From Branchiostoma floridae (Eukaryota > Chordata > Leptocardii > Amphioxiformes > Branchiostomatidae): a stretch of DNA of 36,709 bases. The translations under genes were made by a program, and so were the position numbers. The notes below the pieces were generated by a model, which was given only the letters and a program-made list of their open reading frames with translations, made no database searches and was not told where the DNA came from. Positions 30,740-36,709 of the stretch are shown here, piece after piece. The stretch lies in the NCBI RefSeq assembly GCF_000003815.2, contig NC_049989.1:19972934-20009642 (forward strand), read 5' to 3'. Within the stretch, counting starts at the first letter, position 1, and each line of letters begins with the position of its first letter.

Positions 30740-33700
30740 TGCCACCAAACTCAGTTTTGCACCCTCACGGTGCCAGCAACCACCAGGCACGAATAACTAG
30801 AGGCCCGCACATGCGCGCTGATTCCTTCGCCAGGATACAAACGCACCATGTACAAAGATTCTTTATTCACCGGTACTCCGTCTTTAACCACTTTAGAGTG
30901 ACCACAAACATCCCAGCTCAAACCACTGGACCCCAATACACGAGTGCCGTTTCCCAGCATGAAACTCCCATCGTACGCGATTAGAGGCTCCCTGACCGCC
31001 ACTAGTCACGCAGTGATCGCACACTAACACTGAGTGCAGCAAACACGACGCACGAACGACCAGAAACCCACACATGCGCGCCATTTCCTTTCGGTGAAAA
31101 CGCCCGCTATGTGCAAAGGACTCCCATGAGTCCCACTAAGCACCCACTAAGAATGCAGCCAACGCCCAGCACCATCAGCAGCCCGCACACGCGTACCATT
31201 TTCTCCCTGTGAAAACACCCGCCGTGTGCGATCAGACTCTCTGACCAACGCTACTTAGCAATTGCACACTATCAACCGTGCAGCCAATATCAAGCACAAA
31301 CGACCAGATCTAGAAACTCGCATGACATCTTCTTCATATGAAACACCCGTCATGCGCGGAAAAACTCTCTGATCAACGCTACTCAGTGATCGCATACTTA
31401 CAGAGCAGCAAACACCAAGCACAAACAATCAGTGGCCCGCACATGCATGCCATTTTCTTTCCGGACTCTGGAAACACCCGCCACGTGCGGAAAGACTCTC
31501 TGAACAACGCCACTCAGTGAACTCACACTAACCATGCAGCAAACAACGAGCACAGCCGATCAGCGGCCCAAACATGCGTTCCCTTTTTTTTTTTTTTTTT
31601 TTTTTTTTCTTGTCAAAACACCCGCCAAGTGCGGAAATACTCTCTGACCAACGGCACCGCTACTCAGTGATCGCACACTAACAGTGCAAGAAACCCCAAG
31701 CACAAACGATCAGAGGCCCTCACCTGCCACCTGCATGCCCTTTTTTCCCTATGAACACACCTGCCATTCGCGGGAAAACTCTCTGATCAACGCTACTCAG
31801 TAATCGCACCCTAACAGTGCAACAAACACCGAGCACAAATGACCAGAGGCCCGCCCATGCGCGCCATTTCACCCCTATGAAAACACCCGGCATGCGCTGA
31901 AAGACTCTGACCAACTTTACTCATTGATCGCACACTAACAGTGCAACAAACACCAAGCACAATCGGAAGCCCGCACATACACGCCATTTCATTCCTGTGA
32001 AAACACCCACAATGTGCGGAAAGACTCTCTGATCAACGCTACTCAGTGATCGCACCCTAACAGTGCAGCAAACACCGAGCACCAACAATCAGAGGCTCGC
32101 ACCTGCGCGTCGCTTCATTCCTGTGAAAACAGCCGCCATATGCGGAAAGACTCCCCGATCAACGCTACTCAGTGATCGCACACAGTAACAGTGCAACAAA
32201 CACCGAGCACAATCGGAGGCCCGCACATACGCGCCGTTTCATTCCTGTGAAAACACCCGCCATGTGCGGAAAGACTCTCTGATCAACGCTACTCAGTGAT
32301 CGCACACTAACAGTGCAACAAACACCGAGCACAATCAGAAGCCCGCACATGCGAACCGTTTCATTTCTGTGAAAACCCCCGCCATGTGCGGAAAGACTCT
32401 CCGATCAACGCTACTCAGTGATCGCACACTAACAGTGCAACAAACACCGGGCACCTACGATCAGAAGCCCGCACATGCACGTCGTTTCATTTCTGTGAAA
32501 ACACCCGCCATGTGCGGAAAGACTCTCCGATCAACGCTACTCAGTGATTGCACACTAACAGTGCAACAAACACCGAGCACCAACCATCAGAGGCCCGCAC
32601 ATGCGCGCCGTTCCATTCCTATGGCTATGAAAACACCCGCCCTGTGCGGAAAGACTCTCTGATCAACGCTACTCAGTGATCGCACACTAACAGTGCAACA
32701 AACACCGAGCACAATCAGAAACCCGCACATGCGCGCCGTTTCATTCCTGTGAAAGCACCCGCCATGTACGGAAAGACTCTCTGATCAACGCTACTCAGTG
32801 ATCGCACACTAACAGTGCAACAAACACCGAGCACAATCAGAAGCCCGCACATGCGCACCGTTTCATTTCTGTGAATACCCCCGCCATGTGCGGAAAGACT
32901 CTCCGATCAACGGCTACTCAGTGATCGCACAACTAACTGTCCAGCCAACACCGAGTACAATCAGAAGCCCGCACATGCACGTCGTTTCATTCCTGTGAAA
33001 ACACCCGCCATGTGCGGAAAGACTGTCTGATCAACGCTACTCAGTGATCGCACACTAACAGTGCAACAAACACCGAGCACCAACGATCAGAAGCCCGCAC
33101 ATGCGCGCCGTTCCATTCCTATGGCTATGAAAACACCCGCCATGTGCGGAAAGACTCTCTGATCAACGCTACTCAGTGATTGCACACTAACAGTGCAACA
33201 AACACCGAGCACCAACCATCAGAGGCCCGCTCATGCGCGCCGTTCCATTCCTATGGCTATGAAAACACCCGCCATGTGCGGAAAGACTCTCTGATCAACG
33301 CTACTCAGTGATCGCACACTAACAGTGCAGCAAACACCGAACACAATCAGAAGCCCGCACATACGCGCCGTTTCATTCCTGTGAAAGCACCCGCCATGTA
33401 CGGAAAGACTCTCTGATCAACGCTACTCAGTGATTGCACACTAACAGTGCAGCAAACACCGAGCACAATCAGAAGCCCGCACATGCGCGCCGTTTCATTT
33501 CTGTGAAACACCCGCCATGTGCGGAAAGACTCTCCGATCAACGCTACTCAGTGATNNNNNNNNNNNNNNNNNNNNNNNNNNNNNNNNNNNNNNNNNNNNN
33601 NNNNNNNNNNNNNNNNNNNNNNNNNNNNNNNNNNNNNNNNNNNNNNNNNNNNNNNAGGCCCGCACATGCGCGCCGTTTCACCCCCATGAAACACCCCCCA

Positions 33701-33860
33701 TGTGCGGAAAACTCTCTGATCAACGTTACTCAGTGATCGCACACTAACAGTGCACCAAACACCAAGCACAAACGATCAGAGGCCCGCACATGCGCGCCGT
33801 TTCACCAGCTGAAAAGAAAACACGCCAACACGAAACCTCTCCGGACCTCGCTACTCGGTG
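30740..33860. repeat. Satellite array, about 122-132 bp monomer, roughly 24 copies
   Basis: Monomers contain CCGCCATGTGCGGAAAGACT, CTCTGATCAACGCTACTCAG, TGATCGCACACTAACAGTGC, AACAAACACCGAGCAC and AGAAGCCCGCACATGCGCGC. The CATGTGCGG landmark falls at 32261, 32383, 32509, 32641 and 32763 (intervals 122, 126, 132, 122). The 132-bp form has an extra ATGGCTATG-type insert. The edges (before about 31000 and after about 33780) are more diverged than the centre. Frames through several monomers encode repeated peptides, but these change with monomer length and carry no start or splice signals worth trusting. Confidence 0.92.
33556..33655. other. Assembly gap (exactly 100 N) within the satellite
   Basis: A run of exactly 100 undetermined bases, the usual placeholder for a gap of unknown size. 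The array may be much longer than shown. Confidence 0.99.
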
Positions 33861-34214
33861 TTCTCACGGTATAAAAGAACCATCAAACACCAAGCAGGAG
33901 CGACCGAGAACGATCCGTACATGCGCTGTTTTCTCCAAAATATAGTACAAAACGGACCAAAACGCACCTTCTTTCCTCGTGATTTAAGGAGACTCCCCTC
34001 AGCGATAGAAACTGCCAACGCTGCTGCCAGGCTGTGGTTCCTTAGACGACTGCATTCCTTAATAGTCCAGGTCTGTGTCGCCGTCACTGTGTCAACACAA
34101 GCAAAACTTTACAAACAACAACGGTAAAACAAAATATCCCTAATTAGAGGGAAACCAAACACTTCAAAACAGCAACAACAGACATAAAGACAAAATATCT
34201 GAGGGGAATCCCGC

Positions 34215-35800
34215 CTCAAATCGATGTCACCAAAAACGTGCACGCCTCCCTGAAAAAACCAAAGCCGTGCGCTCCGTGACGGCTGTCGTCTAGTGTCGAT
34301 GCCGCGAAGAACTGCCGTATGTGTTGGGAATGCTCGGCTTGCTGGCTCCAACGCTCTGTCGCAGCTTGCTGCACCTCGGTCGCGATGTGGTAGTCACCTT
34401 CCTCGGCACAGGAGAGCTGGAAACCGGGCTGATCTGCTAAGAAAACAACACGTTTAGAACACAAGTATCAACTAAAGACAAAGCAAATGCAAATCAAGCA
34501 CGAGCGAACCGAGCGAAAGCCCGACACCAAAGATATGCAAAACAACACGTGTACACATTAACCACCCCAAACCATTGTTCCCAGGAAAACATAATTGGAC
34601 AAAAAAACCCACAAACGTTTGTTACCGCATTTTCGCCCCAAACCTGCCGTATCTTTAACATCCGACGTTTCGACCCGCCAGGTAGGACTCTTCCGCCCTT
34701 TCAATATGTGAAGAGGCCGCCAAAAGTCTGTCAGAGCTTGCTGCATCTCAGTCGCGCTGTGGTAGTCGCCTTCCTCGGCCTGGGAGAGCTGGAATCCGGG
34801 CTGAGCTGCTAAGAAAACAACACGTTCAGACCACAAATTCTGAACCTACAATAAAGCAGCTAAACCCAACTCGAGCATTCACCCGCCACGCTGGCACACA
34901 CCTCACGTGGTCACAAAGGGGATCCTGTCACGAGTTTCCCTCCCTTCCTAAGAACAAAACCTGCTACGTTCCGTTCCAAACAAGAGATAACGAAATTCCC
35001 ACCCAGTCAACTAAGGCAAACAAATGCAAATCAAGCAGTAAAAACCGGGAGAAAACCCGACACCAAAGATATGCAAAACAACACGTGAACAACGACACCC
35101 AAACGAGTGTTCCCAGAAAAGCAGAATTCGACACATACAACAACGTACGTTACCGCATTTTCCACCCAAACCTGCCATATCTCAGCCATCCTGAAGTTTT
35201 CCCCCCACTATGTGGGACTCGTCCGTCCTTTCGCTACGTGGAGATGGTCTGCCCAAGGTCTGCCGGAGCTTCTGGTTCCATCGCCCCGCCGTTACTTGCT
35301 GCACAGCTGAACCTCAGAAATTGTCTTCCTCCGTCAAACTGGAGTCTATGCTGCCTCCCTGTGTGCTTATCGACAAAATACCCAGTCAACTAAAAGCAAA
35401 CAAATGCAAATCAAGCACGTGCAAACCAGGCGAAAGCTCGACACCAAAGATATGCAAAACAACACGTGAACAAAACGGCACACAAACCATTGTTCCCAGA
35501 AAAGCAGAATTCGACAAATACCACAACGTATGTTACCGCATTTTCCACCCAAATCTGCCGTATATCCACCGTCCTGAAATTTGACCCCACTAGGTAGAAC
35601 ACTAGGACTCTTCCGTCCTTTCGATGCGTGGAGAGGGTCTGCCCAAGGTCCGCCGGAGCTTCTGGATCCCTCGCCCCGCCGTTACTTGCTGCACAGCCGA
35701 ACCTCCGAAGTTGTCTTCCTCCCACTGGTAATCCGGAGTCTAGGCTGCAAAACTGCGTGCTCCTCGGGCACAAATACCCGCCCGGCGGCGAGAAACGTGG
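34215..35800. repeat. Degenerate long tandem repeat block, units about 380-540 bp
   Basis: AAATGCAAATCAAGCA recurs at 34485, 35022 and 35402, followed each time by CCGACACCAAAGATATGCAA or a close variant, AACAACACGTG, TTGTTCCCAG and TTACCGCATTTTC. Intervals are 537 and 380 bp. On the minus strand two units hold a similar open stretch after TTTCTTAGCAG (34440-34260: QPGFQLSCAEEGDYH; 34810-34690: QPGFQLSQAEEGDYH, each followed by a Gln-rich stretch). In the later units the equivalent frame is broken. I do not recognise the peptide. Each copy also includes ATGCAAAT, the octamer word, perhaps by chance. Confidence 0.7.
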
Positions 35801-35847
35801 TCGTGAAACCGCAAGCGGCGGAGACCTGGTCGTCCATCGCCAGGCGA

Positions 35848-35880
35848 CCTCGGCGTTGCGGATGAATCCAACAAGAGGCA
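35848..35880 (+). repeat. 33-bp exact repeat of 30131-30163
   Basis: CCTCGGCGTTGCGGATGAAT followed by CCAACAAGAGGCA is identical in both places, in direct orientation and 5.7 kb apart, flanking the whole satellite region. At 30163 the copy runs into the assembly gap. Confidence 0.85.
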
Positions 35881-35963
35881 GTAGGGTGATCATCCCTTGT
35901 ACTTATATGGTTGTGAGAATCATGTGATTCAGGATCAACCAATGAGCGCACAGTGAAGATAGT

Positions 35964-36440
35964 GTCACGGTTTGTGGACATGGCGGGCCCCTGCACAAAA
36001 ACAGGGAGGTCATCGACCGTATTGGGGTCATGGTCAGCATCCACGGACTGAACCATTATTGAAGCGGGGGATGGGGTTGTGGTGACAGCCCCAACGATGT
36101 ATCGTATGACTTATTTGTCACCCCAAAGGTCTCGTATATTGCCAATTTTGCTATTGTTGGTTCGCATGTTATTCATTGACCGATTTAATCACGTATATTT
36201 CAGTAGTAAGATAGATACTTATCAATGACAATTCATTGAACTTCGATATTCGTTTCGATCTGATTCTTTACTCTTTTGATGCGTCGCATATGGTTGTCAA
36301 TTCAACATATCTGTTCTTATACACGGTAGGGTTTGCCATCCCCCCGCCACAATAATGGTTTAGTCCGCTGACCATGTCATCCGTACGGTCGATGACCTTG
36401 TGTCTTTGTGTAGGGGCCTGTTATGTCCACAAACCGTGAC
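35964..36440. mobile_element. Long-TIR (foldback) MITE upstream of P450-C
   Basis: The left arm from 35964 (GTCACGGTTTGTGGACATGG, GGGCCCCTGCACAAA, AGGTCATCGACCGTA, GACTGAACCATTATTG, GCGGGGGATGG) pairs with the reverse complement of the right arm ending at 36440 over about 110 bp, with some substitutions. The centre (about 36075-36330) is AT-rich and unpaired. No clean target duplication is seen. Comparison with the P450-B flank shows it interrupts an otherwise conserved upstream region. Confidence 0.8.
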
Positions 36441-36496
36441 GATTCTACACCGCTTTAGACGGGACAACAAGAAATACTCAACTGGGGAGGCCGACT

Positions 36497-36529
36497 TTTC
36501 TGATCATTTAGACACCTGTTGAATCTAAG
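36497..36529 (+). promoter_or_regulatory. Conserved block upstream of the P450-C start
   Basis: TTTCTGATCATTTAGACACC then TGTTGAATCTAAG, 26 bp before the ATG at 36555, matches the blocks upstream of P450-A and P450-B. CACCTG, an E-box word, lies in the B and C versions but is CACCCG in A. Confidence 0.55.
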
Positions 36530-36554
36530 ACCTCAAGAAAACTTGAAGGTGAAG

Positions 36555-36709
36555 ATGTCCTTGCTACAGAGAGCAGTCAGACAACAGGGACAGAGTTTGT
36601 TCCGGGTTTGTGGCGTACGGAGTTTGGCAGCCCTGATAACGACCTACCGCCTACAGAGCACCAGGGCGGAAGAGAGCGTCGCGTACGACACAGCCGCTCG
36701 GCCTTTCGA
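36555..36709 (+). CDS. Third mitochondrial-clan P450 (P450-C), first exon only, cut by window end
   Basis: The ATG at 36555 opens MSLLQRAVRQQGQSLFRVCG, then VRSLAALITTYRLQSTRAEE, and runs in frame through YDTAARPF to the window edge. It matches exon 1 of P450-A and P450-B nearly residue for residue, including the Arg-rich presequence and the start of the proline-rich hinge. It lies on the opposite strand to A and B, divergent from P450-B across 6.7 kb. Whether it is complete beyond the window cannot be known. Confidence 0.88.
   Translation, partial: MSLLQRAVRQQGQSLFRVCGVRSLAALITTYRLQSTRAEESVAYDTAARPF

Noticed and set aside
31000-33750. Open frames of 60-100 codons repeating MCGKTLRSTLLSD-like peptides
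   Set aside because: They follow from the satellite monomer and shift frame whenever monomer length is not a multiple of three; some also run through N stretches.
30740-33860. Possible CRISPR-like array of regularly spaced repeats
   Set aside because: The whole 122-132 bp monomer is conserved and there are no unique spacers. It is an ordinary satellite array in a eukaryotic context.
35682-36056. 124-codon minus-strand frame starting MVQSVDADHDPNTVDD
   Set aside because: Its first part lies in the inverted-repeat arm of the MITE and the rest in degenerate repeats. The related sequence upstream of P450-A is also just the MITE arm.

Overview
The window looks like genomic DNA of an invertebrate deuterostome, most likely an amphioxus (Branchiostoma). 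Genes are split by small introns, and non-coding DNA is crowded with short inverted-repeat elements, a tRNA-derived SINE, LINE tails, microsatellites and a satellite array. The species assignment is an inference from these traits.

Layout. (1) 1-2973, plus strand: the last three exons and poly(A) signal of a gene encoding an LCCL domain, with an intron full of nested elements. (2) 4750-10919, minus strand: an unrecognised gene whose spliced product begins with about 174 residues of Pro/Gly/Tyr-rich repeats and ends in Gly/His-rich sequence. Splice phases agree through six exons, with a possible seventh; two further exon-like copies inside the gene are decayed. (3) 12.5-21.4 kb and 21.46-29.9 kb: a tandem duplication of about 9 kb, each unit holding one complete ten-exon mitochondrial-clan cytochrome P450 (CYP24/CYP27-like) on the minus strand. 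Intron phases are identical (1,2,1,2,0,2,0,1,0). The predicted proteins are 527 and 526 residues and have a presequence-like N-terminus, I-helix AGIDT, ETFR, PERW and the haem loop FGYGPRMCIG followed by RR. (4) 29.9-36.5 kb: no gene recognised; a 122-132 bp satellite array with two assembly gaps and a degenerate block of longer repeats. (5) 36555 to the window end, plus strand: the first exon of a third P450 of the same family, divergent from the other two and cut by the window edge.

How the parts relate. The three P450s share a conserved block just upstream of the ATG. P450-A and P450-C also carry the end of the same long-inverted-repeat element at the equivalent upstream position, whereas P450-B has an apparently uninterrupted version. 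As mitochondrial-clan enzymes they are expected to take electrons from ferredoxin in the mitochondrial matrix and hydroxylate a lipid or steroid-like substrate; the substrate cannot be read from the sequence. No functional link between the P450s and the LCCL or Pro/Gly/Tyr genes is visible.

All exon models were made by eye from splice consensus, phase agreement and family motifs; no alignment or expression data were available.
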